From the NCBI RefSeq assembly GCF_043290135.1, contig NC_134701.1, forward strand, positions 100,642,702 to 100,706,701: a stretch of 64,000 nucleotides of DNA. The letters are read 5' to 3'. The stretch's first letter is position 1; the number at the start of each line of letters is the position of its first letter. Made by a program: the position numbers and the translations under genes. The notes beneath the pieces were generated by a model, which saw only the letters and a program-made list of their open reading frames with translations, searched no databases and had not been told where the DNA came from. Positions 1 to 10,517 of this stretch are shown in pieces. The DNA comes from Rhipicephalus microplus. Its lineage: Eukaryota > Arthropoda > Arachnida > Ixodida > Ixodidae.

Positions 1-812
1 TATACAAGGACAGAGTAAGCCCTTTCATAGGGGCAATCCCACTGAAACGGTGCACCTTTCCGGGTCAAGCGTGTGATACATAACGTTTTAGTTGCATAGT
101 CTTTAATGCGTGACCAAAAGTGTCCAGCCAGTCCCAGGAAAACATGCAATGAATGTATGTCATAGGGCTTTACTAATTTTGAGATTCTCTCCACAGATTC
201 CTGCTTTGTGCTTTTTGTGAAACCGTCAAAGACTCTTCCAAGGAACAGTACCTTTTCTTGAAAGAAAGCACTTTTTCCGAAGTTCCCTCTTAGACTTGAA
301 ACACTTGACGCTCTCAACACTAGTGACAGGTGCCTCCCATGTTCTTTTGTTTTTAAGTAAACTATTATATCGTCTATGTAAACGTTGCAGAATGTGCCCA
401 GATACTGCTTCAGGGTTTCATTCATGATGTTTTGATACGAGGCAGGAGAATTCTTCGGCCCGAGTGGTATATAGTGGTTATAATATTATAGGTCAAATGG
501 CGTTATAATTGCAGTGCACTTCTTTGTGTCTTCTCTCAGTGAAATTTGCCAGAAGCCTTTGCAACGGTCCGATCTTGGAAAGCAATGGCAGCCGCCTGTC
601 TCATCAATAATGTCATCAAGTCTTGGAATTAGGCATGGTATCAGGCCAGTTAGATGGTTGAGAAGCCTGTAGCTGGTGCAGAGATAAAAACTGTCATCTT
701 TTTTAGGAGCCACAGCATTTTGTGATGCAAATGGTGACATGGAAGGTCGAATTATGCCAGCATCTAGCTTCGCTTGTAATTCTACTTTTAACCATGCCTT
801 TTTTCTGAACAT
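1..812 (-). pseudogene. Ty3/Gypsy reverse transcriptase fragment
   Basis: Translating from 812 downward gives the N-terminal fingers of a Gypsy RT: AKLDAGIIRPSMSPFAS, then a palm start with LIPRLDDIID and a worn FWQISL. A TAA at 486-488 interrupts the frame. The same frame then continues to base 1 through LGPKNSPASYQ, the catalytic motif YIDD at 369-380 and the region linking RT to RNase H. RT copies element RNA into cDNA in cytoplasmic particles. The catalytic aspartates survive, but the stop codon and the upstream frameshifts near 812-845 make it a pseudogene. RNase H and integrase would lie beyond the left edge. Confidence 0.88.
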
Positions 813-1240
813 AATTTATGCAGTTCTTCGAACAACCGTTTTTTTGTGAGATCAACTGAACCTCAAGAGATTTTACTGCTGAAGGGTACTTTCTCATGCA
901 CAATAGCTCTAGGTACTTTGTTGGTATATCTTCTCCACAGTAAACTTGTGCGGGCGACTCAATCTTATCTTTTCCTGCTACCTTGCCTTCAATTAGAACT
1001 TTGTCGTCCCAGTAAATGTTCATCTTTACCTTCCTCATATCAGGATGGGTTAGCAAAAACTCGTAAGGGACATGTGGTAGCCCCAACACGTCGGTTTTAT
1101 TTTTATGACCTTGGAATTCGAGAATTACAGCCTCAGATTCATTTTAGACACCGATGCTTTACCATCAATGACGGCTTTCTTCTCCACGTCATTTACTTTT
1201 CTCGGAACGTGAAGTAACCAAGTGGATATGACGTACACAT
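813..1240 (-). pseudogene. Upstream pol segment of the same Gypsy element
   Basis: A second minus-strand frame, open from about 1089 to 810, leads into the RT by way of two frameshifts. An intermediate frame around 812-845 gives LFEELHKL, as expected just before an RT finger domain. It includes PHVPYEFLLTHPDMRKV and VLIEGKVAGKD. I cannot see the D-T/S-G active site of a retropepsin, so I do not call it protease. The position suggests the protease-RT spacer. It is pseudogenic and has no independent start codon. Confidence 0.5.
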
Positions 1241-1383
1241 CATACACGCCGTAATTTGGATCTTTTTTTTTCGCCCTCATGTTTTTTTGGTGGTAACGTT
1301 AGCTTGAGGAACAGACCGTGTGTCATGTTGGCCACTGCTCTTATTACGACTAGAAGATTGATGTGAGTCACACCATTTTATTT

Positions 1384-1624
1384 GATTGATTGATATGTGG
1401 GGTTTAACGTCCCAAAACCACTATATGATTATGAGAGACGCCGTAGTGGAGGGCTCCGGAAGTTTAGACTACCTGGGGTTCTTTAACGTGCACCTAAATT
1501 TGAGCACACGGGCCTACAACATTTCCGCCTCCACCGGAAATGCAGCCGCCGCAGCCGGGATTTGATCCCGCGCCCTGCGGGTCAGCAGCCGAGTACCTTA
1601 GCCAGTAGACCACCATGGCGGGGC
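1384..1624 (-). mobile_element. Ruka-type tRNA-derived SINE, copy 1
   Basis: Full-length SINE on the minus strand. The plus strand starts with the reverse complement of the TCAATCAATC tail and ends with the reverse complement of the GCCCCGCC head. Near the head is a Pol III B box (reverse complement of CGGGATCAAATCCCGG) with an A box further out. A 13-bp direct repeat, CACCATTTTATTT, flanks it at 1371-1383 and 1625-1637, which is a target-site duplication from LINE-mediated insertion. It sits inside the older Gypsy remnant. Confidence 0.93.
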
Positions 1625-1832
1625 CACCATTTTATTTAGACAGACGGTTGAAAAAGACAACCAACCTTCCTGTTCAATAGCATTCAGTTCATGTGGTCTG
1701 GTGAGCTCAGCTGAGTCAGAAACTTGTTCTAGTTTGCAGGGTGGTAGTTGTCGCGGTGACTCCGCTGTTGGCAAGACGAATTCTAGGCATTGCAGAAGAT
1801 CTTCGAATGTGTTTGTGGCTTATCAGAACTTG

Positions 1833-2078
1833 ATTGATTGATTGATTGATATGTGGGGTTTAACGTCCCAGAACCACTGTATGATTATGAGAGACGCCGT
1901 AGTGGAGGGCTCCGGAAATTTAGACCACCTGGGGTTCTTTAACGTGCACCCAAATCTGAGCACACGGGCCTACAACATTTCCTCCTCCATCGGAAATGCA
2001 GCCGCCACAGCCGGGATTTAACCCGCGACCTGCGGGTCAGCAGCCGAGTACCTTAGCCCCTAGACCACCGCGGCGGGG
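1833..2078 (-). mobile_element. Ruka-type SINE, copy 2
   Basis: Minus-strand SINE with the same head, body and GATT-rich tail as copy 1, and an expanded (GATT)n tail of about five units. The flanks carry a 14-bp duplication with one mismatch, CTTATCAGAACTTG at 1819-1832 and CTTATCTGAACTTG at 2079-2092. It is in the same orientation as copy 1, about 210 bp away, but its target duplication differs, so the two are independent insertions and not a tandem duplication. Confidence 0.93.
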
Positions 2079-2249
2079 CTTATCTGAACTTGGCTGCGTA
2101 CATCGGCACACAGCCCTTCCGTAATTAAAGCTACAGCTGCTGATGGTGCAAGCATAGGCTCCGCTTCGTACAAAAGGCACCGTTTTTCAAGAAAGTATTC
2201 TAGTAATGAGCCACACTAGTAGTTGAAGCGAAGAACTGCATCCCAGTAT

Positions 2250-2546
2250 TCAACCATGTTGTGATTGAAAATTGACAAAAAAACTTTTCCAGTGACGCAA
2301 ACATGCTGGTGGTTCAAGTCGAAGCTGCATGTCGTACCATTTCCTAGATACACTACCTAGATAGCGGTACATATTCTCAATCTTCTGGTCATTAGAGATC
2401 CTACCATTTGTTTCACGTGCACATTCATAAAACGAAAACCAGTAGTTAGGGCTTATGGAGCTTTCCTCGAAAATATCTTGTTCCACTCTTTTACTTTGGT
2501 GGTCATGCAGTCTGACTACGTTTGTCAGAAATTCAGTCTGTTGCAT
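2250..2546 (-). pseudogene. Ty3/Gypsy Gag N-terminal fragment
   Basis: A 98-residue minus-strand frame starting at 2546. It contains the pattern typical of retrotransposon Gag: a helical lead, NYWFSFYE, then KIENMYRYLGSVSRKWYDM and HWKSFFVNF. This resembles the Retrotrans_gag capsid region, in which a conserved W-Y block is followed by a W-x4-F block. No zinc knuckle is present. The frame stops at 2250, and the rest of gag is missing or lost around the second Ruka. The start lies about 300 bp inside the primer binding site, a normal leader length. Confidence 0.7.
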
Positions 2547-2861
2547 AATCTGTCATTGCTGTCGCTCGATGAGATTTATGATAATGCTCACCTCCACCTA
2601 AGTTTTCTCTTTAACGGTGCGTCGGCGAAAAGGCTTCAAGACCCAGTTTGCGAGCTCTTCCAACGGCAAATCCTGACTGACGGATTTTGTCTAGAAAAGT
2701 TCTGCACGGATGATTGAAGCTCCTTTCAGCACGCAATCGATGAAGTTAGGTGTTGTAACGTCGCGGACAAGGTTCTTCGCTGGCTTACCGGGCACTTGGT
2801 AGCTGGTGAAGCTTAGTCCAGTTGACAACGTCCGGTAAACGAAGAATATCACCAGCATGGT

Positions 2862-2882
2862 CGCTTGACGGCTGCGCCAAAT
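2862..2882 (-). promoter_or_regulatory. Primer binding site of the Gypsy remnant
   Basis: On the minus strand the sequence TTGGCGCAGCCG follows the presumed LTR end by two bases. TGGCGCAG-type sites are common tRNA primer binding sites in insect and arthropod Gypsy elements. It sits on the correct side of gag and in the correct orientation. This is a motif-based call only. Confidence 0.55.
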
Positions 2883-2883
2883 T

Positions 2884-3040
2884 GTAGCGTTTCCTGGAGG
2901 TAATTAACTCATAGATTGAGCGACACTGAGACGGATGTCGTCCACGAATTAATCTCCCTGTCTCAACCTCATCTTCTTCTTCATCTTCACTGTGCTCTTG
3001 CCATTTCGATGCTTCATGCACGGCCCACTCAAACAGACAC
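2884..3040 (-). repeat. 3' portion of the 5' LTR of the Gypsy remnant (truncated)
   Basis: The sequence next to the primer binding site should be the LTR end. It reads ...AACGCTACA on the minus strand, so it ends in CA as LTRs do. The LTR is cut near 3035-3045, where plus-strand RNase H coding sequence of another element begins. No partner LTR is present because the 3' side of the element leaves the window, so the call rests on position and the CA end. Confidence 0.45.
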
Positions 3041-3044
3041 TAAG

Positions 3045-3519
3045 CGATTCATCCCCGTAGTGGCAGACTCATAAGGTAATTTTGCAGTTGGCAACGACCA
3101 CGCCGATGAGGCGGCTAGATCTGCACATGACGGTACGCAATACACAGCCATTCTGTTGTCAAAAAACGATGCAGCTACAAGGCGTCGTTCGCTTGCACGT
3201 GACCTCACACTGGTACAGTGATACGCGACGGAATTCACAAAGGCTCGCCTAAACAACTTGGATACCGATCTGGTGCTTCTTCTTTCGTCAAAAATATTTC
3301 GAGCTGAACAGACTCTTCTGTGCCGCCTGTGACTGGGGGTGGCTTCACAAACGCATACACTTTTCTTCAAAAAATGACCAACACCTCTAGATGCAATTAC
3401 AGCTGCTACGAAGAAACAATCGCCCATCTTCTGAGTCTGTGTTCCCATTTCAACACACCAAGAAAGGAAGCTACTGCCGCTCTAGATAAGCTAGATGAAC
3501 GGTCTTTGTCGCAATGAAG
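3045..3519 (+). pseudogene. 3' end of a non-LTR retrotransposon ORF2: RNase H tail and zinc knuckle
   Basis: The plus strand encodes the end of an RNase H domain: a W-x2-H block at 3060, then GNDHADEAARSAHD after a frameshift. The spacer characteristic of RNase H-bearing LINEs follows (FRAEQTLLCRL at about 3300) and then a C-terminal knuckle, C-x3-C-EETIAHLLSLC. At least two stops replace expected tryptophans (the codons after LVQ and LLCRL). The 5' part of the element is missing, as in an abortive LINE insertion. The family is I/R1-like; the exact clade is not settled. Confidence 0.78.
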
Positions 3520-3830
3520 AAATATGGATGATTTGCCGAGTCCACCCAATGCCCTGATAGTTTGAATGCTTTATTACGCTTTTTTGCGCACAACTGGCCT
3601 TAGTCTTTTGTCCTATCTTTTTCGTTCTTCTCTCTCTTTCTAACATCTCTTTTCTGTCATATTTTATGATCTTTACTCTTTCTTCCAGCACAGAATAGCC
3701 AGCCACTCTAAGAGCTGGCTACTCTTTGTCCTTCCACCCATTTCTTTCTCCCGTCTTTTTGGTAACTTGAATGACTATTAGCTGCAAAAACTAAAAAAAT
3801 TCATTTGTGGTGGGGCAGGAAGGCTAAGTA
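3520..3830 (+). other. Probable 3' UTR of the non-LTR fragment
   Basis: An AT- and pyrimidine-rich stretch directly follows the zinc-knuckle frame, with no other coding sequence. I infer that it is the 3' UTR. I see no clear tail or target duplication, so the right boundary is a guess. Confidence 0.35.
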
Positions 3831-4838
3831 CAATGAAATATTATTTAATCCGAACGCATCTGCGGCAAGAAGCCTCGCTATTTCCTACGGCATTGTCCCT
3901 GTTGTGAGAAACGGAGTATAGTCACGTTATAGACTCCCTTCTTATCAATCGTGTAACATTTAATGCGCTGTATTTACTGCACAAAGTCTGCACCAGGCAT
4001 ACCAGGACGTACAATCAAGTACCACTGAGATGTTCTCGCTAAAATTACGTAACGCCAATGAAGTGCAGAAAACTAATACAGTCATGATTTGGCATGTGCC
4101 CTCTTCGGCTTGTTTACAGTGAGCTAGATGGGATGTAGTAGGCTCACTGGCGTCCAATCAGTGATGCCACAGATGTTTTCTCGTGAGCAAGCGTTAGGTA
4201 CATTGATCTTTACAAACACTTTAGGTGCACTAGAATATGGTGACAATGGGTGCGCTGCAATTTCTAGCACCACTTTTTTTATGCACTTTGCGTCTACACT
4301 CTAAAACTGCTGAGCACCAGCTGTCGGGACCTTAGAGGTCACTTGAAGCGAGATCAGTGTAGCGTCTGTTGCCGGCGCTTGATAGCGAAAAAGAAAGCGA
4401 ACATTGCCAACACTCTGAAAAACAGCCATGGCCAGTGCTACTTAGGGACCTATCTGCTTAGTGACAGTCCAGTAAAGCACCTCCAGGGGAGGCTGTGCTA
4501 AGTTCTTCTTTCTCTCTCGCTCTTTTTCATTTTTTTTCTCAAGTTTTGCTTTTTACCTACCTGTTTTGATTTCTCATTATTTCTTTCCTTTCACTCTCTC
4601 TATTCTTTACTTTGCCCAGAGCAAAAAATTACGCTTTTTATCAACGGTCAATTTGCTAGCGATTCCTGATTTTGCACAGTTCACGATGCTCTCTGTCTGA
4701 CCGAAGGCATTATTTTGCGAACCTCCTCTCGTAAAGAATATTTATTTTGATTTTTTCATTTCTCCTTCTCCCTGTTTCCACTTGTTATCTTCGCCCATTT
4801 TTCTTCTGTCTGCGTGCTCTAACGCTACATATGGCTAC

Positions 4839-4875
4839 GGCTGTGATCGCAAAACAAAGTTTTGCGGTCACAACC
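4839..4875. repeat. Imperfect 17-bp hairpin
   Basis: The left arm GGCTGTGATCGCAAAAC (4839-4855) pairs with the right arm at 4859-4875 across a 3-base loop, with two mismatches. Such a short loop can extrude as a hairpin. No function is evident. Confidence 0.6.
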
Positions 4876-5028
4876 ACGCAAATCTCAATATTAAATTGTT
4901 CGGCTGTTGAAAATATGCCATATTTCAAAGTTTAGACAGCGTGTGTTTCAAATTTTATAAGATTGCTATAGTCATCAAGCATTTTTTTATATCCTGAAAC
5001 TTTCATTTTGTTAATTTTTCTTTTGTGT

Positions 5029-5060
5029 TACCGGCTCACGTTTTAGTACGTGTGCCGGTA
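5029..5060. repeat. Imperfect 12-bp inverted repeat
   Basis: TACCGGCTCACG at 5029-5040 pairs with CGTGTGCCGGTA at 5049-5060, with one mismatch and an 8-base spacer. It is isolated and has no known role. Confidence 0.55.
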
Positions 5061-6978
5061 GTATATTAGCTTGCTCACTGCCACGTAAAAGACAACTTTT
5101 TTTACCCAGTGCAATGTGAGACTGGGAACAATGCTCATTTAGTGAAGTGATGTCGGATATTACACCTAATTATTGTATTCTACAGTTATTTTGAAGCTAT
5201 GAATGAGTCATTGGTGTCTCAGATTCACAAAATTTTAGTGACATGAAATGTTTGTTCAAAACAAAGTATACTTCAGACATTGTCATCGCACGAAACAAAA
5301 ACTATATCAAACTTACTTAAAAACTTGTTACGCTTTTTAAATCAGCATAAAAGTTTATATAAACAAAAAAATTTTCATCATGCGCAGCTACAGGTTACTT
5401 CACAATTTTTTTTTCTTTCAAATTGCATAAACCCTGAAGAGCCTGTGTTTCTTTCACACCGGAGGAATTTGTCCGCAAGGTTGGGGTGTAGTCTGAGGGA
5501 AAAGTTGTTGCTGATGGGTTGAAGATTGAACAGTCCTCTACTGAAAACATGAATGGCTTCCATGTAGTCACTTTTGAGGCAGTGAAACTGCGCAAGCATT
5601 TTGAAAACTGACTGGGTATCGCTTTTTTAGTATGCAACATACCTTTACACATAATCTTCACTAAGTTCATTGGATGGTAAAATCAAACGACGATTAATCA
5701 AACAAATGTTCCAATCATACGAATATGCCTAATTGATTTTTTTCTTCCAAAGAGTCAACATATCTAATAAAATTTTTTGAAAAATCATAACGGCAACCGC
5801 CGGCCCTGACCCCAACACCGACCGCCTTTTGGTCGGTGCGCAGGTGCACTCGCCCTGATCTCCGTCGCCTATGGCGTTCACCTGCAAGCCCTACTGGTGA
5901 TCCAAATGATCGAAATCTAAGAGCGTCCCTTACGACGGTGTGGCAATTTGAGCTAACATAATTGTTCTCGTAAATCCAACAACTAGAATAAATTTTGATG
6001 CCGGCAAAGTACCTCACCCCGGGACATTCATAGAGGACATAGCTGAAGCATCAGTCATTTTTTCATAATTTAGGCCCTTTCTACCGGGAACACAAGCTAA
6101 CTTGACTAAGTTTATGTGCAGTGGAAAGAATAATTTCAAGCATTCCAGACGTGTGATCCTCTTTGGCAGTGAGGGTCGAATATACCGGTAGCAAATACAC
6201 ATAAATTTTTTTCTGAGCCTACTGATGTTGCTATAATTACACAGGGCTATATTATTTGCTAAATATCCTACAATAAAGTTAGCCGCAAACTTTGGAAGGC
6301 GAAGACAAGACGACAAGTTTAGAGTAGGACTGAACATTCTAATTCTACATTTTTCTTCGCTTCGTGAAGCATCCGTTGCAATGGCTCTCGTTATTTTTTG
6401 TCAATTGTTAATATAGGGTTTAAAAGATGGAGCGACGCTATTTGTGCATTGTTTAAAAATATAACCGAACTCTTTATGATAAAAAATGGCATTTTTTTGT
6501 TAAAACTAAAAGTTTGGTCCCTTAGAAGGTTTATAACTAAAATCTCAGGCATATGTAATCCTGGCCAATATTCTCAAAATAAGCAGTCAGGATGGGCATT
6601 ATAAAGTGTCCGAACGCCTGACGGAAGATTCATGCAGCCACAATAATGACCGCACTGTTAGTAACTTAACCAGTGTAGCAGAGAAATGGAGCCTGGATTC
6701 AATGTACAAAACATTGGTTGCCACAAATTGCGGATGACCTAAGCATAATTTAAAAATTTTGTCTATCGAGCATTACGGGAGGATAAGCAGGAGGTCCGTC
6801 GTATTAGCTGCACCAGAATTGAATAACTGGGAGAACGTACATGCAGTAGGAGCGTATTATTTGCTTCCTTTTCCTCCTCGTCTCTGCTTCGCCTTTCACG
6901 AAACCTATTAACCCTCCATCAGCTGCATGTTTCAGGTGCATCTTATCTCACTCTTTTCTCTGTGTGCATGCAAGAATG

Positions 6979-7043
6979 TAATAATAATAATAATAATATT
7001 AATATATTGATAATAATAATAATATTAATAATAATAATAAATA
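6979..7043. repeat. (AAT)n-rich microsatellite
   Basis: Interrupted AAT/ATT repeats run to AATAAATAAAG. On the minus strand they follow TAAATAAATC, so they may be the 3' tail of a minus-strand LINE or SINE whose body would start at 7044. That body shows no motif I can name. Confidence 0.7.
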
Positions 7044-8030
7044 AAGATTTATTTACCGTGAACTAAAACAACTTGAGGTCCTAGTGAAGGCGCCTGCAAA
7101 AATGAAACAATATAAGTAAACAATAAGATATACATAATTATCAAAAAAAAATCTAATAAACAGTAAAATACGCAGGAAAAAGACAATAGTGTAAAACGGG
7201 AAGAATAAGAGGACAAGGCGAGAATCATGTAAAACACGTCAAAAGTAAAGAGGATGATACACAACTATGTAGATGCCTTCCTGAAATAAGGAGAAGGGCA
7301 GAATCTGTACACTGTAACAATTATTTTACCACAGTGCAGAGCTGAGATAAAAAAAGTACAGGGACTATGAAAAACATCAAGATCATGAAAGTTAGCAATG
7401 TAGAGACTTTGTATACTTTGAACAGCAGCGTGTTGAAAGAATTTTGCAGGCACATAAATTGGTCGATTATCTCTGCTTATTTTACGTGGAGTCCAGAAAT
7501 TTACAAAGGTCAAAAGCAAATAACAGAATATCATATGGGGAAGTAGTTCTCAATATGATATTCTGTGATGACCTGCTACAAAAATATGACCTGCTACAAA
7601 AAGCAAAATATAACAGGTCAGTGCGATTTCGTCGGCAGTGAAGTGATGGCAATGATAATAATCCGGCAGTGTTGGAATGACATTCAGAGTAGTATCGAGC
7701 GAAAGGATCATTGTAAATGCTTATGAATATCTCCTTGACTCGCTAAATGGCATCAATGCCAGATTCAACAGTACCATTGCAGATCACAGATGCATTTTCA
7801 AATTGAGGAAGATATATTTTGGTGTACAGTCCGTGGAAGGCTGTAGAGGAACTTAATTCTCTACAAATATTACAAACACAGCCAAAGAATGAAGGCCATG
7901 CATGGCAGCACGCTTAGGTGCAAGCAGAAAAAAAATTAGCATGCTATCAGAAAGAACACCAAGATCACTGAATTCACGAACAATAATGACATGGTATTGA
8001 CAAAATACGAAAATGAGACGATAAATATTT
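7044..8030. other. Unassigned sequence
   Basis: Nearly 1 kb without a recognisable gene. The largest open frame is 89 codons and matches nothing I know. The left edge next to the (AAT)n tract suggests a minus-strand retroelement 3' end, but no RT or endonuclease motif could be read. Confidence 0.4.
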
Positions 8031-8266
8031 GATTGATACGGGGTGTTTTACGTCCGAAAACAACCATTTGATTATGAGAAACGCCGTAGTGAAAGGCTTC
8101 GGAAGATTTGACCACCTAAGGTTCTTTATTGTGCACCCAAACCTGAGCACACGGGCCTAAGGCATTTCTGCCTCTATCGGAAATGCAGCCGCCGCAGTCG
8201 GGATTTGATCCCGCGACCTGGGGTCAGCAGCCGAAGATTTTAGCCACTAAAGAACTGCGGTAGGGC
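8031..8266 (-). mobile_element. Ruka-type SINE, copy 3 (diverged)
   Basis: All sections of the SINE are present in minus orientation: tail GATTGATACGG, the conserved GATTATGAGAAACGCCGTAGTG block, and the B box region GGGATTTGATCCCG. Substitutions are clearly more numerous than in the other copies, and I found no target duplication. This is probably one of the older insertions. Confidence 0.88.
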
Positions 8267-8430
8267 ACCATGATTCCTTTGCAAGATATATACTCATGAA
8301 CATGGTCTTTAAAGCATTCATACAAAAGTAAGTGTTATCTCACCATTCAGAGAAAGAACACAATATTTCTTGCCACAAGCGACATTAATAAACTCAATAT
8401 GAGTTATAATAACAAAATTATAATATTATG

Positions 8431-8431
<1 letters not shown>

Positions 8432-8521
<90 letters not shown>
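8432..8521. repeat. (AAT)30 microsatellite
   Basis: An uninterrupted AAT run of about 90 bp, followed by imperfect ATAATAACA units to about 8565. On the minus strand it follows an A/T-rich 3' end, so it most likely grew from the tail of the adjacent retroelement. Confidence 0.95.
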
Positions 8522-8522
<1 letters not shown>

Positions 8523-8905
8523 TAATAACAATAATAACATTTATTAATAATAATAACAATAATAAATTGTACCACTTCATAGGAAATCCAAAGAAACAAG
8601 CCTGTCTAAGCCCCAAGGACTAGTGCGCCTAGGCCTGGCAGAGCCGGTTACAGCGATGTGAATACTAGGAAAACAAAAACTATTGTTGCTTCTTTGCCAA
8701 CGAACAGACTAACGATTGACACATTTGTTTTTGTACAGGCGGTAAAAAAATTAAAAAACAAGAACAAAGGAGGGACCCAGAGCATATCTGACATACAAGT
8801 AGACCATGTGACTTTACAGCTCAGCCAGTAATTTCTTTATGTGCTTTTTTGAACTCGCTGAAAAAAATCTTCCGGGAGTGCATTGAAAATTTCTTGAATA
8901 TATAC
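8522..8905 (-). mobile_element. Probable LINE 3' end (CR1/L2-like), minus strand
   Basis: Read on the minus strand, a short coding-like end (FFSEFKKAHKEITG or, one frame over, KKLLAEL then stop, around 8815-8870) is followed by about 300 bp of 3' UTR. This runs into the (ATT)n tail at 8432-8565. Several arthropod CR1/L2-like LINEs end this way, with a trinucleotide tail. No RT motif remains, so the family is inferred from layout only. Confidence 0.35.
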
Positions 8906-8944
8906 ACTTATAATTTCTTCCCCATATGTGTTATATCATCGGCA

Positions 8945-9577
8945 AGTCATATCATCGGCAAACAAAACATTGGGATTCTTGCGACGTCATCTACGTAACG
9001 CACCTAGAAATGTAAAATTATTAGCTCACAAAAGCCTTGTTAGAACTAAACTTGAATATGCTTCCCCAATCTGGTGCCCGCAACAGGCCTATCTTGAAGA
9101 CGCCCTTGAGTGTATTCAAAACCGTGCCGCTAGGTTTATCGATAATTCTTACTCCCATGACGTCAGCGTATCTTCACTAAAGGCAGAACTTCAACTGCCC
9201 CTCCTTTCCCACCGCCGCCGTATCGCCAGTCTTTCGTTATTTCATAAGTTTTTTCACAGCTCGATGCCCATGCCACCTTATTTTTTTCCCCCAGCGCACA
9301 TCTCTCAACGAACTAATCATCCTCTTCAAGTCGCACGCCCACGTGCACGCACCGTTACTTTTTCAACATCATTTTTTCCTCGCACAGCAGTTGCCTGGAA
9401 TGGCCTTTCAGGCGACATTCCTGCCATTACTTGTACTTCTACCTTCACAACCAGTATCACTAATCATCTTTCACTTTTGGACAAACGATTGTTTTCTGCT
9501 AAATTTTTATATATCCACCCCTTATGTAATGCCCCGCAAGGGGTCTTTAAGGAAATAAAATGAAATGAAATGAAATG
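8945..9577 (+). pseudogene. C-terminal part of a CR1/Jockey-like LINE ORF2
   Basis: A long plus-strand frame reads [46 protein letters not shown], and later [13 protein letters not shown] and [11 protein letters not shown]. This chain is the conserved thumb and post-RT region of CR1/L2/Jockey LINEs; the RT palm is absent. The element is therefore 5'-truncated, with its left junction near 8945. The stop at about 9561 is followed immediately by (AAATG)n repeats (9551-9577), a plausible 3' tail. About 205 codons remain open, which suggests a moderate age. No host function. Confidence 0.85.
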
Positions 9578-9715
9578 TTAGAAAACCCGAATACAATAAG
9601 ACACTTTTTTCTCTCAGGAGTCGACGTGCTACACATGGCACTTTAAAACATCCCACCAAATGTATATCAGCACAACTGTTTTAATAAACAAATCCTGGAA
9701 TACACAAAAGCCTAA

Positions 9716-9730
9716 CCCCCCCCCCCCAAA

Positions 9731-9777
<47 letters not shown>

Positions 9778-9803
9778 ATAATAATAATAATAATAATAAT
9801 AAT
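9716..9803. repeat. C12 tract followed by (TAC)n and (AAT)n
   Basis: A run of 12 C at 9716-9727 leads into about 15 TAC units (9731-9776) and then AAT units to 9803. It is a compound microsatellite. Confidence 0.95.
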
Positions 9804-9959
9804 GTTAAGGCGTTTATTAGCAGGCAACCAGCGATCATACGCTATGGCGACAGTGATGGTCAAACACGAACTCACAGCGCGAGCAGCGTCCTTGTTGGTT
9901 AGCCCAACTAGAAGGTAATCAAGAGTTTGACCAATTTCGAAGTTCGGAGGCTTCGCTTC

Positions 9960-10083
<124 letters not shown>

Positions 10084-10517
10084 TAGGATAATATAATATG
10101 TGTTTTTCATTTTAATATGTGTGTTTTCTTTTTCACTTATTGTGGGGGGTGGTTTCGATATTGAATAAATCAATTTCGCTTAATTAAATCGATAGGCCCG
10201 TTTTATTCATTCACGGGGAAGTCATGGCCAGAGCGACTGATGTTTGCCTGCTCTGAGGGTTTGGCCAAGGATTTAGTAGTTGTGATTGATTTTGTTTATT
10301 CTTTTTTTCACAAGCGTTTATATAGTGTCCTAATTGATTAGCGAGTGTGTTTTCTGATAGGAAGACCAGACAGATGCCGTTTTCCACACCTGGACAAGGG
10401 ACTTTTCTCTGTTCTACTTCTCTTCTATCGCAGGAATTGCCAGTAGACTTGTTTTTACGCAATGGCATCTCATCCGTTTCTGTGGCATAGGTCCCAAGCA
10501 ACGATGGTATCATACGG

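Larger units (their letters stand above)
1..3035 (-). mobile_element. Decayed Ty3/Gypsy LTR retrotransposon, 3' side cut by the window edge
   Basis: Read on the minus strand, this stretch holds in order the end of an LTR, a primer binding site, a Gag fragment, an upstream pol piece and a reverse transcriptase that runs off the window at base 1. The order LTR-PBS-gag-pol, the YIDD active site and the Gag residues place it in Ty3/Gypsy. Two Ruka SINEs (1384-1624 and 1833-2078) lie between gag and pol. Stops and frameshifts break every frame, so the copy is dead. The 5' LTR is truncated near 3035-3045, where an unrelated non-LTR fragment begins on the other strand. Confidence 0.8.
3831..6978. 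other. Unassigned AT-rich sequence, no gene recognised
   Basis: About 3.1 kb of AT-rich DNA. Open frames are all short (108 codons or fewer), on both strands, and none shows a domain I know. It holds two imperfect hairpins (4839-4875 and 5029-5060) and pyrimidine-rich tracts near 4500-4620. I see no SINE, LTR or LINE motif. Confidence 0.5.

Noticed and set aside
3029..3448. 139-codon minus-strand frame
   Set aside because: Antisense shadow of the RNase H/zinc-knuckle pseudogene on the plus strand.
8399..8623. Poly-Asn/poly-Leu open frames
   Set aside because: Translation of an AAT microsatellite in two directions; no coding evidence.
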